A DNA stretch of 64,000 nt from Micromonospora sp. WMMD812 (GTDB taxonomy: Bacteria; Actinomycetota; Actinomycetes; Mycobacteriales; Micromonosporaceae). The stretch spans positions 5,537,001 to 5,601,000 of the forward strand of contig NZ_CP114904.1 in assembly GCF_027497215.1 (NCBI RefSeq), written 5' to 3'. Of this stretch, positions 51,944-61,516 are shown one piece after another. Both the position numbers and the translations under genes were made by a program. Every line of letters starts with the position of its first letter. Within the stretch, counting starts at the first letter, position 1. Under the pieces are notes generated by a model. That model was not told the origin of the DNA. It saw only the letters and a list, made by a program, of their open reading frames with translations, and searched no databases.

Positions 51944-52590
51944 TGCCCGAGGCGCGGGTCCTCTCCGTCGACGACCTGGTGGACCGGGCGCGCACGCTGG
52001 CCGCGGCCGGGCCGCGCCAGTTGCTCGGCATCGCCGGCGCGCCCGGCGCCGGCAAGTCCACTCTGGCCGAGCGGATCGTCGCCGAGGTCGGGCCGGTCGC
52101 GCGGCTGGTGCCGATGGACGGCTTCCACCTCGCCCAGTCGGAGTTGTGGCGCCTCGGTCGGGTCGGCCGCAAGGGCGCGGCCGACACCTTCGACGCCAAC
52201 GGCTTCGTCAGTCTGCTGCGCCGACTGCATCGGCTGGAGCCCACGTCGGTCTACGCGCCGGTGTTCCGCCGCGACCTGGAGGAGCCGATCGCCGGAGCGA
52301 TCGAGGTGCCGCCGGAGGTGCGACTGGTGGTGACCGAGGGCAACTACCTGCTGCTGCCGGACGAGCCGTGGGACGAGGTCCGGGCGCTGCTGCACGAGGC
52401 CTGGTTCCTCGACCTGGACGCGCAGCTGCGGCTGCGCCGGCTCACCGCTCGGCACGAGGCGTACGGGCGGACGCCGGCCGAGGCGCGGGCCTGGGCGCTC
52501 GGCAGCGACGAGACCAACGCGACCCTGGTGTCGGGCACCGCCAATCGGGCGGACCTGGTCCTCCGGCTAGCCGACCCGCTGCCGGGGTGA
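51943..52590 (+). CDS. P-loop nucleoside/metabolite kinase
   Basis: The 215-aa kinase of the uridine kinase/PanK/phosphoribulokinase superfamily has GIAGAPGAGKSTLAERIV as P-loop, VPMDGFHLAQSEL (Asp as general base), DTFDANGFVSLLRRL, VVTEGNYLLL and the lid WFLDLDAQLRLRRLTARH. The phosphate acceptor is unknown; fructose-, pantothenate- and uridine-type kinases share this layout. It is coupled to the SIMPL gene, and its last 24 bp overlap the converging membrane hydrolase gene. Confidence 0.85.
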   Translation: MPEARVLSVDDLVDRARTLAAAGPRQLLGIAGAPGAGKSTLAERIVAEVGPVARLVPMDGFHLAQSELWRLGRVGRKGAADTFDANGFVSLLRRLHRLEPTSVYAPVFRRDLEEPIAGAIEVPPEVRLVVTEGNYLLLPDEPWDEVRALLHEAWFLDLDAQLRLRRLTARHEAYGRTPAEARAWALGSDETNATLVSGTANRADLVLRLADPLPG

Positions 52591-55200
52591 CGGCACGCCG
52601 CGCCGGAGCAGCCGGGCCACCTGGGCCCGCTCGTGCTGGAACTCGGGGGCGTCCGGGTAGCCGCTGTGGCTGCGGATCGGTGGGTCGGCCACCTCGCCTC
52701 CGCTGGGGTGCAGCGCCTCCGGATCCCGCACGGCGAGGTCCCGCTCGCCCGCGTTGACCGCCCAGCCGAGCGGGTCGGTGTCCCGCCAGAAGTTGGTCCA
52801 GCCGGTCCAGCCGTTCGGCATGGTCAGGGCCCCGGCGAGCGCCGGCAGCCGGTCCGGCCCGAAGTACGCCGGGAAGACCCGCCCGTACAGTCGGGTCAGC
52901 TGGCAGCCGTACGAGAAGAACCAGATCCGCCGCCGCCACCGGGCCGGCAACTGGAGAATCACCGCCGCGCAGATCACGGTGCCCTGGCTGTGCCCGGACA
53001 GGATGATGCCGTCCATCCGGCGTGGGTCGTGTTCGGTGAGCGCCAGCAGCCCGGCGATCCGGGTCTGCAACTCGGGCACGGCCCGCTCCGCGTAGCTGGG
53101 CGGCGCGAGCGGATGCGCGGCGCGCGGCCAGAACGTGCCCACGTCCCAGATCACCCCGACGGTCCGCCGCACGGTGTCGTTGCGGTAGACCAGCGCGCCG
53201 ATCGCGGCCACCAGCACCGGTAGCCAGCCGAGCATCGAGTCCCCGACGTCGGTGACCACCTTCACCACGGCCGCTCCCTCGGCGGCGTCGACCGGGTGCG
53301 GGCGGGTACGGGACAGCGCGGCGGCGCAGCCGACGGAGACCAGTGCGGTGGCGGCCACCGCGTAGCACCCGACCAGCCGGATCGCGTGCTCGCCGATCAG
53401 CCGGTGCAGGGCGCGGAAGGCGCTGACGTCGCGGCAGCGCCGCAGGTCGTGCGGGGAGAGGTTGTTCCCGGGCGGCACCAGCTCGGCGTACGCGCTGCGG
53501 CGCAGCCCGAGGAAGAGCAGGGCGGCCCGCGCGAGCGTGACCGCGAGGGCGAACAGGGCGACGGCGAATGCGAGCCCGGCCCACATCACCGGGATCGGTG
53601 GGATGACCGTGGACCGGCCGCTCGGCGTGGCCCCGTTGTTGAGCCGGTCGGTCACCCAGTAGAGCAGCCCCGCGCAGTTGGAGACGCAGAGCACCCAGCC
53701 GGAGCCGGCGATCACGGCCGGTCCACGGCTGCCCCAGGCCAGGTCGGTGTGCGGCTCCAGCGGCTGGACCCCGTCCGCCGCGCGGGTGCGGGGCAGCGCC
53801 AGCCCGACCGCGGCGACCGCGACGGCGGGCACCGCGAGCATCCACATCGCCAGTGGCTCGGGCGCCCGGGGCGCCAGGGGCAGCCAGCCGCCGACCCAGA
53901 CCGCGCCGACGACGAGCAGGAGTCCCGCGGCGAGCGGCGGGACCAGGGCCCGCCGACCGGACCGGGCGACCGCGCCGATGGCGATCAACAGCAGCAGCTG
54001 GCCGGTGCCCGTCCAGGCGATGATCCAGTCGTACCCGGGCAGTGAGCGGTCGGCGAGGCAGCCCGGCGCCCCGGGGTCGTGGGCGCAGCCCGGCGGCGGC
54101 CGCAGCTCGGCCAGCGGAGTCCCGGCCGGCCCGTCGGGCAGCAGCAGCAGGACGACGGTGCCGGTCACGCCGAGGGCGGCGAGCGCGGCGACGGCGACGC
54201 TCCACGGGCCGAGCGGGGTGGCGCCGGCCCGGCGGGTCAGGTACGGCCGGCTGAGCCCCACCACGGCGATCACCAGGACGGCGCCGCACACCACGACCGT
54301 GGGCCAGGCGACGGCGGCGCGAACACCCCGGGGCGGGTCCATCGCCAGCACGGTGCCCAGCGGCACGGCCGCCGCGACCGCCGCGCCGGTGCACAGGTGC
54401 AGCACGGCCGCCCGACGCAGCTGCCCCTCCCCGCACCAGAAGGTGCGGTCCTCCAGGGGGTTGGTCGGGTCCGGCGGCGGCTCGGGCTGCGGGGGCGGCT
54501 CCTCCGGCGGTTGGGCGACCGGGGGCGCCGCGTCCGTGGGCGCCGCGGCCGGCGAGCGGAGGAAGAGGCTCGTGCCCGGGTCGGCGGGCATCTCGGCCTC
54601 GTACTGGTAGGTGCGCCAGGAGACCAGCGCCAGCACCGCCAGCAGGCCCAGGGGGACGAGGAGCCCGACCGCGAGCGCGTGCGCCCCCTCGCTCCACCAG
54701 CCGTGACCGAGGAACTCCCACGGCCCGGGGATCCGGCCCAGGCAGTCGTCGTCCACGCACTGCCAGCCGATCAGGTCCACCCCGATCCCGGTCACCGCGA
54801 GGACCACGGTGCCGGTCAGGCTCAGGCAGAAGAGCCGGATCAGCCAGGCGGTGATCCCGGACCGGCTGGCCCAGCGTTCCTGGTCCGGGTCGGGCGGTAT
54901 GCCGGGCCGGGCGTGCAGCGCGACGTTCGCCAGGGTGAAGGGCAGCAGCAGCGTCCACAGCGCGCGTTCCACGTCCCGCGCGGTCCGCGCACCGGAGGTC
55001 AACTGCCCCCAGCTGTACGCCTCGACCACGAGCGGATCGTCCGGCCCGGCCGGGGCGCGGTAGAAGCCGGTCACCGCGCCGCCGGCGACCTGTCGTGGCC
55101 GGGGCGGGTCGCCGGCCGGGTCCGGGGGCAGGCCGAGGAGCTGATCCGGGGGCGTGTTCGACACCCCGTGCACCCGAAGCTCCAGCACCCGACCGGCCAT
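52567..55200 (-). CDS. Large polytopic membrane protein with C-terminal alpha/beta-hydrolase motif
   Basis: The 877-aa protein starts RVLELRVHGVSNTPPDQLLG, a short esterase-like strand (VHGV). About thirteen hydrophobic segments lie between residues 85 and 690, with a Pro-rich loop (PPEEPPPQPEPPPDPTNP). After the last helices comes IILSGHSQGTVICAAV near residue 735, a GxSxG elbow of the lipase type, then WFFSYGCQLTRLYGRVFPAYFG. The soluble catalytic part appears split around the membrane block. ATG at 55200 has GGGAGG upstream. Substrate unknown. Confidence 0.75.
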   Translation of the reverse strand: MAGRVLELRVHGVSNTPPDQLLGLPPDPAGDPPRPRQVAGGAVTGFYRAPAGPDDPLVVEAYSWGQLTSGARTARDVERALWTLLLPFTLANVALHARPGIPPDPDQERWASRSGITAWLIRLFCLSLTGTVVLAVTGIGVDLIGWQCVDDDCLGRIPGPWEFLGHGWWSEGAHALAVGLLVPLGLLAVLALVSWRTYQYEAEMPADPGTSLFLRSPAAAPTDAAPPVAQPPEEPPPQPEPPPDPTNPLEDRTFWCGEGQLRRAAVLHLCTGAAVAAAVPLGTVLAMDPPRGVRAAVAWPTVVVCGAVLVIAVVGLSRPYLTRRAGATPLGPWSVAVAALAALGVTGTVVLLLLPDGPAGTPLAELRPPPGCAHDPGAPGCLADRSLPGYDWIIAWTGTGQLLLLIAIGAVARSGRRALVPPLAAGLLLVVGAVWVGGWLPLAPRAPEPLAMWMLAVPAVAVAAVGLALPRTRAADGVQPLEPHTDLAWGSRGPAVIAGSGWVLCVSNCAGLLYWVTDRLNNGATPSGRSTVIPPIPVMWAGLAFAVALFALAVTLARAALLFLGLRRSAYAELVPPGNNLSPHDLRRCRDVSAFRALHRLIGEHAIRLVGCYAVAATALVSVGCAAALSRTRPHPVDAAEGAAVVKVVTDVGDSMLGWLPVLVAAIGALVYRNDTVRRTVGVIWDVGTFWPRAAHPLAPPSYAERAVPELQTRIAGLLALTEHDPRRMDGIILSGHSQGTVICAAVILQLPARWRRRIWFFSYGCQLTRLYGRVFPAYFGPDRLPALAGALTMPNGWTGWTNFWRDTDPLGWAVNAGERDLAVRDPEALHPSGGEVADPPIRSHSGYPDAPEFQHERAQVARLLRRGVPSPRQRVG

Positions 55201-55302
55201 TCCGCCTCCCGGTGAAGACGTCACTACCCACAGTGCCGGACAGTGAGCCGTCCCGCCATCGGTCGAAAGAGCCGTTCGAGCAGGTGAGGGCCTTGATCGT
55301 GA

Positions 55303-55851
55303 TTACTCGACCGGGCGGGTCGGGCGGGCTGGGTTGCCGAGCGCGACCACGTCGGGTGGTAGGTCGCGGGTCACCACGGCACCGGCCCCGATGACTGTGT
55401 TCGCGCCGACCGTGACGCCGGCGAGCACGATGGCGCCGCCGCCGAGCCAGACGTTGTCGCCGATGGTGATCGGTTTCGCCGCCTCCCACTTCGCCCGCCG
55501 GGGCTCGGGCTCGACCGGGTGGGTCGCGGTGAGCAGTTGGACGTTCGGTCCGACCTGGACGTCGGCGCCGAGGGTGATCGGTGCGACGTCGAGGAAGACC
55601 GCGTTGTAGTTGACGAAGCTGCGCGGACCGATCCGGATGTGGTAGCCGTGGTCGCAGTAGAAGGGTGGCCGGACCCAGGTCTCCTCGCCCACCTCGCCGA
55701 GGAGGTCGCGCAGTGCCGCGAGGCGGGCTTGCGGGTCGGCGGCAGGGCTGGTGTTGAAGCGTTCCATCAGCCGGGCGGCGCGGTCGAGGTCGGCCGCGAT
55801 CTCGGGGTCGTCGGCCTGGTAGAGCTCGCCGGCGAGCATGCGCTCCTTCAT
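55303..55851 (-). CDS. Maltose/galactoside O-acetyltransferase-like protein
   Basis: The 182-aa left-handed beta-helix enzyme has the Mac domain MKERMLAGELYQADDPEIAADLDRAARLMERFN and hexapeptide repeats (VFLDVAPITLGADVQVGPNVQLLTATHPVEP, GDNVWLGGGAIVLAGVTVGANTVIGAGAVVTRDLP). The catalytic His is in TATHPVE. It transfers acetate from acetyl-CoA to sugars. ATG at 55851 is used; an in-frame GTG at 55860 after CATGAT is the alternative. Confidence 0.88.
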   Translation of the reverse strand: MKERMLAGELYQADDPEIAADLDRAARLMERFNTSPAADPQARLAALRDLLGEVGEETWVRPPFYCDHGYHIRIGPRSFVNYNAVFLDVAPITLGADVQVGPNVQLLTATHPVEPEPRRAKWEAAKPITIGDNVWLGGGAIVLAGVTVGANTVIGAGAVVTRDLPPDVVALGNPARPTRPVE

Positions 55852-55927
55852 GGACGTCACCGGCCGATCATGCCGGCCGCCCGGGAACCTCCGCCGGCGA
55901 CTCCGTCAGTTTTCCGACTTCCTTGTA

Positions 55928-55940
55928 CATACCGGATATG
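55928..55940. promoter_or_regulatory. CATACC-type palindrome upstream of the subtilase gene
   Basis: CATACCGGATATG (55928-55940) is a near-palindrome 61 bp upstream of the subtilase start. It differs by one base from the reverse complement of the perfect CATACCCGGTATG at 61838. It lies in an AT-richer promoter-like patch. Confidence 0.35.
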
Positions 55941-56000
55941 CAATCCTGACGGCTGTCAATGTCTCTCCCGTTGGTAATGACGCTCCACGAGGAGGATCCG

Positions 56001-59000
56001 TTGCACGGAATCAGGAAACTGTCCGGCGCCGGGGTCGCGCTCGCTCTGGTGCTGGCCGCCCCGGCGGTCGCCACCGCGGCTCCGCCGGCCGCGCCCGCCG
56101 CCGCTACCGGCGCCCCGTCCGCGTCGCCGACCAGTCGCACGACCACGACCGTCACGCTGCTCAGCGGCGACCGGGTGACCGTCACCGCGTCCGGGGGTGC
56201 CAGCGTGCGCCCCGCGCCCGGGCGGGAGCACATCCGCTTCCTGACCTCGCGGCAGCGGGGCCAGCTGACGGTCGTGCCGCGGGACGCGCTGCCGCTGATC
56301 CACGCCGGGCGGGTCGACAGGCGGCTCTTCGACGTCAGCGGCCTGATCGCCGTCGGCTACGACGACGCCCGGCGTGACCACCTGCCGGTCCTGTTCACCC
56401 CGTCGTCGTCCGGGGCCGCGCGGCGCGCCACCGCCCCGGCCGGCGTGACGGTCACCCGTGACCTGCCCGCGATCGGCGGGTTCGCCGGCACCGCGGCCAA
56501 GCAGCGGACCGCCGACGTCTGGGCGGCGCTCACCGGCCGGGCCGGTGCCCGGGTCGACACGGCGGAGGATGTCGACCGGATCTGGCTCGACGGCCGGCGG
56601 CAGGTCACTCTCGATCACAGCGTCCCGCAGATCGGCGCGCCGGCCGCTCACCGGGCCGGCTACACCGGGCGGGGCGTCCGGGTCGCGGTGCTGGACACCG
56701 GGGTCGACGCCGGCCACCCCGATCTGGCCGGTCGGGTGGCCGAGGCGCGCAACTTCACCGAGGAGTCCGCGCCGGGCGACGTGGTCGGGCACGGGACGCA
56801 CGTCGCCTCGATCATCGCCGGCAGCGGCGCCGCCTCGGGTGGGCGTTACCGGGGGGTCGCACCCGACGCGACCCTGCTCTCCGGCAAGGTGTGTGAGGTC
56901 TTCGGCTGCACCGACTCGGCGATCCTCGCCGGCATGCAGTGGGCCGCCGTCGAGCAGAACGCCGACGTGATCAACTTCAGCATCGGCGGCACCGACACGC
57001 CGGAGGTCGACCCGGTCGAGGAGGCGGTGAACCGCCTCACCGCGCAGACCGGCGCGCTCTTCGTCGTATCCGCCGGCAACGACGGTGGTTTCGCCCCGGT
57101 CAGCTCGCCGGCCACCGCCGACGCGGCGCTCGCCGTCGGCGCCGTGGACCGGGACGACGCTCTCGCCGACTTCTCCAGCCGGGGGCCGCGGACCGGTGAC
57201 GACGCGCTCAAGCCGGACCTCACCGCGCCGGGCGTCGAGATCGTCGCGGCTCGGGCCGCGGACGGCGTGATCGGCGACCCGGCGGGGGAGGGGTACGTCT
57301 CGCTCTCCGGCACCTCGATGGCCGCCCCGCACGTGACCGGCGCGGTCGCGCTCCTCGCCCAGCAGCACACCGGGTGGGTGGCCGGGCAGCTCAAGGCCAC
57401 CCTGATGGCGTCGGCGAAGCCGCACCCGGAGCAGACCGCGTACGAGCAGGGGGCCGGCCGGGTCGACGTGGCACGGGCGATCACCCAGACCGTCACCAGT
57501 GACCCGGCGAGTGTCTCCTTCGGTCGGGCGATCTGGCCGCACCACGACGACACCCCGGTCACCCGCCAGGTGACCTGGCGCAACGACGGCCCGGTCCCGG
57601 TCACCCTCGACCTCGCCGTGGAGGCCACCGGGCCGGCCGGCACGCCCGCCCCGGCCGGGATGTTCGGCCTCAGCGCCAACCGGATCACCGTGCCGGCCGG
57701 CGGGGCGGCGACCGCCGAGGTCACCGCCGACACCCGGACCGGTGGTGCGGACGGGCACTACACCGGCCGGATCGTCGCCCGCTCCGGCGACGCCGTCGCG
57801 GTCACCCCGTTCGCCGTGCACCAGGAGGTGGAGAGCTACACGCTGACCGTCCGGCACCTGGACGAGTCCGGGGCGGTCACCGGTGACTACTTCACCACGC
57901 TCGCCGGGCTGGAGAGCTTCGGCACCCACGACGTGTACGACCCGGACGGGACCGCCGAGCTGCGGCTGCCGAAGGGGCGGTATGGCCTGTCCAGCTTCCT
58001 GTACAGCGGAAACGAGGAGGATTTCCGGACCGCGCTGATCGCCCGCCCCGAGCTGGTGTTCGACCGGGACACGGTGCTCACGGTCGACGCCCGGCAGGCG
58101 AAGCCGGTCCGGACGACGGTGCCGGACCGCACAGCCACCCCGGTGCTGGTCGACGTCGGGGCGAACTTCGTCGCCGACGACGGCAGCTCCTACGGCTTCA
58201 CCATGCTGGGCTTCGACTTCGCCGGGCTGTCCACCGGCCAGCTCGGCCCGGCCGGTTCGGCGGAGAGTTTCCTCGGCACCGTGAGCAGCCAGTGGGCCGA
58301 CCGGGAGGCGGCCAGCAGCCCGTACCTCTACGCGCTCAGCGAGGGCTTCCCCGGCCGGCTGCCGGCCGGCTTCGACCGGCACTACCGAAGCCGTGACCTG
58401 GCCACCGTCACCCACCGGTTCCGCGGCGGCTACCCCGGGCTGGAGACCGAGCGGGTGGTCTTCCCGCACCTGGAGCCGGACGTGGGCGGCTGGGCGGCGG
58501 TGCTGCGGACGGCGGTGCCGGGGCAGCGGGTCGAGCACTACAACACCCGCGGCGTGCGCTGGTCCTCGGAGCTGGCCTTCGGCGTACGGAGCGAGGACGG
58601 GTGGCTGGACGCGCGGGCGGTGCTGGTCGGCGAGGCCCGGTCCCACCGGGCCGGGCGGCACCAGCGGGAGGACTGGAACGCCGCCCCGTACGGGCCGTCC
58701 TTCCCGGCGCCGCGGTGGCCGGGGCAGGGCATCACCCGCACGGGTGACGTGATCATGGTCGACGTGCCGTTGCACAGCGACGCCGCGGGCCACGCCGGCG
58801 GATCGCTCCCGGACAGCGCCCGGACCGCCCTCTACCGGAACGGCACCCTGGTCGGGGAGAACGCCGAGCCGGGGTACGGCGCGTTCGAGGTGCCGCCGGG
58901 CGCCGCCGGCTACCGGCTGGAGACGGTGACGAAGCGGAGCTTCACCGACCTGAGCACCGAGGTCGGCGTGGCCTGGACGTTCCGCTCCCGGCACGTCTCC

Positions 59001-59339
59001 GGCGACGACTTCGCCCGGCTTCCCGCGATGGCGGTCCGTTTCGCGCCGCCGCTGGACGTGGCCAACACCGCGCCGGCCGGCCGGAGCTTCAGCATCCCGG
59101 TCCGGGTGGAGCGGCAGCCGGGTGCGCCGGCGGCCCGGGTGGCCGCGCTCACCGTCGAGGTCTCCTACGACGGCGGAACGACCTGGCAGCGGGCTCTGGT
59201 CCGCCCCGGCCACGACGGCTGGACGGCCAGCGTGCGGCACCCGGCCGGCGCCGGGTACGCGTCGCTGCGGGCCACGGCGCGGGACACCGCGGGCAACACG
59301 GTGACCCAGCACGTGATCCAGGCGTACCGGCTGCGTTGA
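56001..59339 (+). CDS. Secreted subtilisin-like serine peptidase (S8)
   Basis: The 1112-aa secreted protease has a signal peptide (residues 1-27, LSGAGVALALVLAAPAVATA) and a propeptide-like region to about residue 205. The S8 domain carries Asp232 (VAVLDTGVD), His264 (GHGTHVAS) and Ser439 (SGTSMAAPHVTGA), with the oxyanion Asn in SAGNDGG. About 600 residues of beta-rich C-terminal domains follow. No sorting signal is seen, so it is probably released. TTG at 56001 was chosen because AGGAGG lies seven bases upstream; an in-frame ATG at 55959 would spoil the signal peptide. Confidence 0.9.
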   Translation: MHGIRKLSGAGVALALVLAAPAVATAAPPAAPAAATGAPSASPTSRTTTTVTLLSGDRVTVTASGGASVRPAPGREHIRFLTSRQRGQLTVVPRDALPLIHAGRVDRRLFDVSGLIAVGYDDARRDHLPVLFTPSSSGAARRATAPAGVTVTRDLPAIGGFAGTAAKQRTADVWAALTGRAGARVDTAEDVDRIWLDGRRQVTLDHSVPQIGAPAAHRAGYTGRGVRVAVLDTGVDAGHPDLAGRVAEARNFTEESAPGDVVGHGTHVASIIAGSGAASGGRYRGVAPDATLLSGKVCEVFGCTDSAILAGMQWAAVEQNADVINFSIGGTDTPEVDPVEEAVNRLTAQTGALFVVSAGNDGGFAPVSSPATADAALAVGAVDRDDALADFSSRGPRTGDDALKPDLTAPGVEIVAARAADGVIGDPAGEGYVSLSGTSMAAPHVTGAVALLAQQHTGWVAGQLKATLMASAKPHPEQTAYEQGAGRVDVARAITQTVTSDPASVSFGRAIWPHHDDTPVTRQVTWRNDGPVPVTLDLAVEATGPAGTPAPAGMFGLSANRITVPAGGAATAEVTADTRTGGADGHYTGRIVARSGDAVAVTPFAVHQEVESYTLTVRHLDESGAVTGDYFTTLAGLESFGTHDVYDPDGTAELRLPKGRYGLSSFLYSGNEEDFRTALIARPELVFDRDTVLTVDARQAKPVRTTVPDRTATPVLVDVGANFVADDGSSYGFTMLGFDFAGLSTGQLGPAGSAESFLGTVSSQWADREAASSPYLYALSEGFPGRLPAGFDRHYRSRDLATVTHRFRGGYPGLETERVVFPHLEPDVGGWAAVLRTAVPGQRVEHYNTRGVRWSSELAFGVRSEDGWLDARAVLVGEARSHRAGRHQREDWNAAPYGPSFPAPRWPGQGITRTGDVIMVDVPLHSDAAGHAGGSLPDSARTALYRNGTLVGENAEPGYGAFEVPPGAAGYRLETVTKRSFTDLSTEVGVAWTFRSRHVSGDDFARLPAMAVRFAPPLDVANTAPAGRSFSIPVRVERQPGAPAARVAALTVEVSYDGGTTWQRALVRPGHDGWTASVRHPAGAGYASLRATARDTAGNTVTQHVIQAYRLR

Positions 59340-59351
59340 GGCGTACTCCCA

Positions 59352-59383
59352 CCGGGTCCGCGGCCCACGGGGCGCGGACCCGG
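59352..59383. terminator. Bidirectional terminator
   Basis: CCGGGTCCGCG (59352-59362) is perfectly complementary to CGCGGACCCGG (59373-59383), with a 10-base loop. It lies between the converging subtilase and dapD genes. Confidence 0.75.
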
Positions 59384-59393
59384 CGGGGCGCGG

Positions 59394-60353
59394 TCAGTCG
59401 TTGGCGTGCAGCGCCGCGTTCAGTTCGATGCCGCGGCCCGTCCGCGGCCTCGCCTCCAGCGCGCCGGTGACCGAGTTGCGCCAGAAGAGCAGGCCGGGCA
59501 CCCCGGACAGCTCGCGGCCCTTGACCACCCGGCCGTCCGGAAGTGTGATCTTGGACGCGGCCGTGATGTAGCAACCGGCCTCGACCACGCAGTCGTCGCC
59601 GAGCGAGATGCCGACGCCGGCGTTCGCGCCGACCAGGCTGCGCTCGCCGATGCTGATCTTCTCGGTGCCGCCGCCGGACAGGGTGCCCATGATCGAGGCG
59701 CCGCCACCGATGTCCGAGCCGTCACCGACCAGCACGCCCTGCACGATCCGCCCCTCGACCATCGAGGTGCCGACGGTGCCGGCGTTGAAGTTCACGAAGC
59801 CCTCGTGCATCACGGTCGTGCCCGCGGCGAGGTGCGCGCCGAGCCGGACCCGGTCCGCGTCGGCGATCCGCACTCCGGACGGGACCACGTAGTCGGTCAT
59901 CCGGGGGAACTTGTCCACCCCGTAGACGGCGAGGTGCCGGCCGGCCGTGCGCTCGATCACCCGCAGCTCGTCCACCCGCTCCGGCGGGCACGGCCCGGCC
60001 GACGTCCAGGCCACGTTCGCGAGCTTGCCGAAGATGCCGTCGAGGTTGACCTCGTTGGGCCGGACCAGGCGGTGGGAGAGCAGGTGCAGCCGGAGGTACG
60101 CGTCCGCGGCGTCCTTGATCGGGTCGTCCAGCGAGCCGATCACGGTGACCACCTCGACGGCGCGCAGCCCGGGCAGCGCGCGCTCGCCGACCGCGCCCGG
60201 CGGCAGGTCGAGCACGTCCGCCTTCTCCTCGCCCGACACCAGGGGCAGCTCGCCGAGCCCCAGCTTGCCGGTCGGGTACCAGGTGTCGAGCACCTGGTCG
60301 TCGGCGGTGACGGTGGCCAGGCCGATGCCCCAGGCGGATTGTGCGGACGTCAC
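59394..60353 (-). CDS. dapD: Tetrahydrodipicolinate N-succinyltransferase
   Basis: The 319-aa enzyme succinylates tetrahydrodipicolinate, opening the succinylase branch of lysine synthesis. The actinobacterial type is recognised by its N-terminal domain (AWGIGLATVTADDQVLDTWYP), the PRMTDYVVPSGVRIADADRVRLGAHLAAGTTVMHEGFVNFNAG block and the left-handed beta-helix (MVEGRIVQGVLVGDGSDIGGGASIMGTLSGGG). GTG at 60353 has GAGAGGTGAAG upstream. It is divergent from dapE. Confidence 0.94.
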   Translation of the reverse strand: MTSAQSAWGIGLATVTADDQVLDTWYPTGKLGLGELPLVSGEEKADVLDLPPGAVGERALPGLRAVEVVTVIGSLDDPIKDAADAYLRLHLLSHRLVRPNEVNLDGIFGKLANVAWTSAGPCPPERVDELRVIERTAGRHLAVYGVDKFPRMTDYVVPSGVRIADADRVRLGAHLAAGTTVMHEGFVNFNAGTVGTSMVEGRIVQGVLVGDGSDIGGGASIMGTLSGGGTEKISIGERSLVGANAGVGISLGDDCVVEAGCYITAASKITLPDGRVVKGRELSGVPGLLFWRNSVTGALEARPRTGRGIELNAALHAND

Positions 60354-60419
60354 TGCTTCACCTCTCGTTCGCGGCTGTGACGGCGGACGCTCGCTCCTCG
60401 CCCCCACCGCGTCTGACGG

Positions 60420-60425
60420 TACCGT
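60420..60425 (+). promoter_or_regulatory. Leaderless -10 box of dapE
   Basis: TACCGT (60420-60425) is followed by seven bases and the ATG at 60433. Confidence 0.5.
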
Positions 60426-60432
60426 GCGAACC

Positions 60433-61506
60433 ATGGAGAACCCGCTGACCCCCGAGGTCCTCGCCGATCCGGTGGCGTTGACCCGCGCCCTCGTCGACAT
60501 AGAGTCCGTGTCCCTCAACGAGAAGGCGATCGCCGACTGCGTCGAGGAGGTGCTGCGGGGTGTGCCGCACCTGACCACGTTCCGGCACGGCAACACGGTG
60601 ATGGCGCGGACGGAGCTGGGGCGGGCGCAGCGGGTGGTGCTGGCCGGGCACCTCGACACCGTGCCGCTGAACAACAACTTCCCGTCGACCATGCGCGGTG
60701 ACCTCATGTACGGCTGCGGCACCTCGGACATGAAGTCCGGCGTCGCGTACGCCCTGCACCTGGCGGTGACGTTGCCCGAACCGCGCTACGACGTCACGTA
60801 CTTCTTCTACGAGGCGGAGGAGATCGAGTCGAAGTACAATGGGCTGTACCTGGTCGGCGAGGCGCACCCGGACTGGCTCGGGGCGGACTTCGCGGTGCTG
60901 CTCGAGCCGACGTACGGCGTCGTCGAGGCCGGCTGCCAGGGGACGATGCGGGCGATCGTCTCCACCACCGGCGTCCGGGCCCACTCGGCGCGCTCCTGGC
61001 GGGGGGTCAACGCCATCCACGCCGCCGGCGAGGTGCTCCGCCGGCTCCAGGCGTACGAGGCGCGGCGGGTCACCATCGACGGCTGCGACTACCGCGAGGG
61101 CATGAACGCGGTCCGGATCCACGGCGGGGTCGCCGGCAACGTTGTCCCGGACCGGTGCGAGATCGAGGTCAACTACCGGTTCGCGCCCGATCGCACGCCC
61201 GCCGAGGCGGAGGCGCACCTGCGGGAGATGTTCGACGGCTTCGAGTTGGCCGTGACCGACGCGGCGGCCGGCGCTCTGCCCGGGCTGGAGGCGGCCCCGG
61301 CGAAGGAGTTCCTGGCCGCCGTGGGCGCCACCCCGATCGGCAAGCTGGGCTGGACCGACGTGGCCCGGTTCGCGGCGCTGGGCATCCCGGCGCTGAACTT
61401 CGGCCCCGGCGACCCCAACCTGGCGCACCACCCGGACGAGCACGTCGAGATCAGCAAGATCCGCGACGGAGCGGCCACCCTCCACCGCTGGCTCGCCCCG
61501 GCCTGA
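60433..61506 (+). CDS. dapE: Succinyl-diaminopimelate desuccinylase
   Basis: The 357-aa M20 zinc hydrolase removes succinate from N-succinyl-LL-DAP, completing the branch to LL-diaminopimelate. Metal ligands are visible in LAGHLDTVP, CGTSDMKSG, YEAEEIE and the C-terminal HHPDEHVEI. The dimerisation domain includes VRAHSARSWRGVNAIHAAGEVL and NVVPDRCEIEVNYRF. ATG at 60433 is placed by the TACCGT box. With dapC and dapD in this window, three steps of the pathway are present. Confidence 0.94.
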   Translation: MENPLTPEVLADPVALTRALVDIESVSLNEKAIADCVEEVLRGVPHLTTFRHGNTVMARTELGRAQRVVLAGHLDTVPLNNNFPSTMRGDLMYGCGTSDMKSGVAYALHLAVTLPEPRYDVTYFFYEAEEIESKYNGLYLVGEAHPDWLGADFAVLLEPTYGVVEAGCQGTMRAIVSTTGVRAHSARSWRGVNAIHAAGEVLRRLQAYEARRVTIDGCDYREGMNAVRIHGGVAGNVVPDRCEIEVNYRFAPDRTPAEAEAHLREMFDGFELAVTDAAAGALPGLEAAPAKEFLAAVGATPIGKLGWTDVARFAALGIPALNFGPGDPNLAHHPDEHVEISKIRDGAATLHRWLAPA

Positions 61507-61516
61507 CGGCGAACAT

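Noticed and set aside
52442..55489. A 1015-codon minus-strand open frame, and similar very long frames opposite or out of phase with genes (for example 55956-59312 minus, 8084-10663 plus, 13528-16299 plus, 43184-45367 plus)
   Set aside because: They are out-of-phase shadows caused by high GC. The products are Arg/Gly/Ala/Pro-rich with no domain, and each covers a recognisable gene with better codon bias.
55959..56000. ATG at 55959 as the start of the subtilase
   Set aside because: It would add 14 residues before the signal peptide, including acidic ones, whereas TTG at 56001 has AGGAGG at proper spacing.
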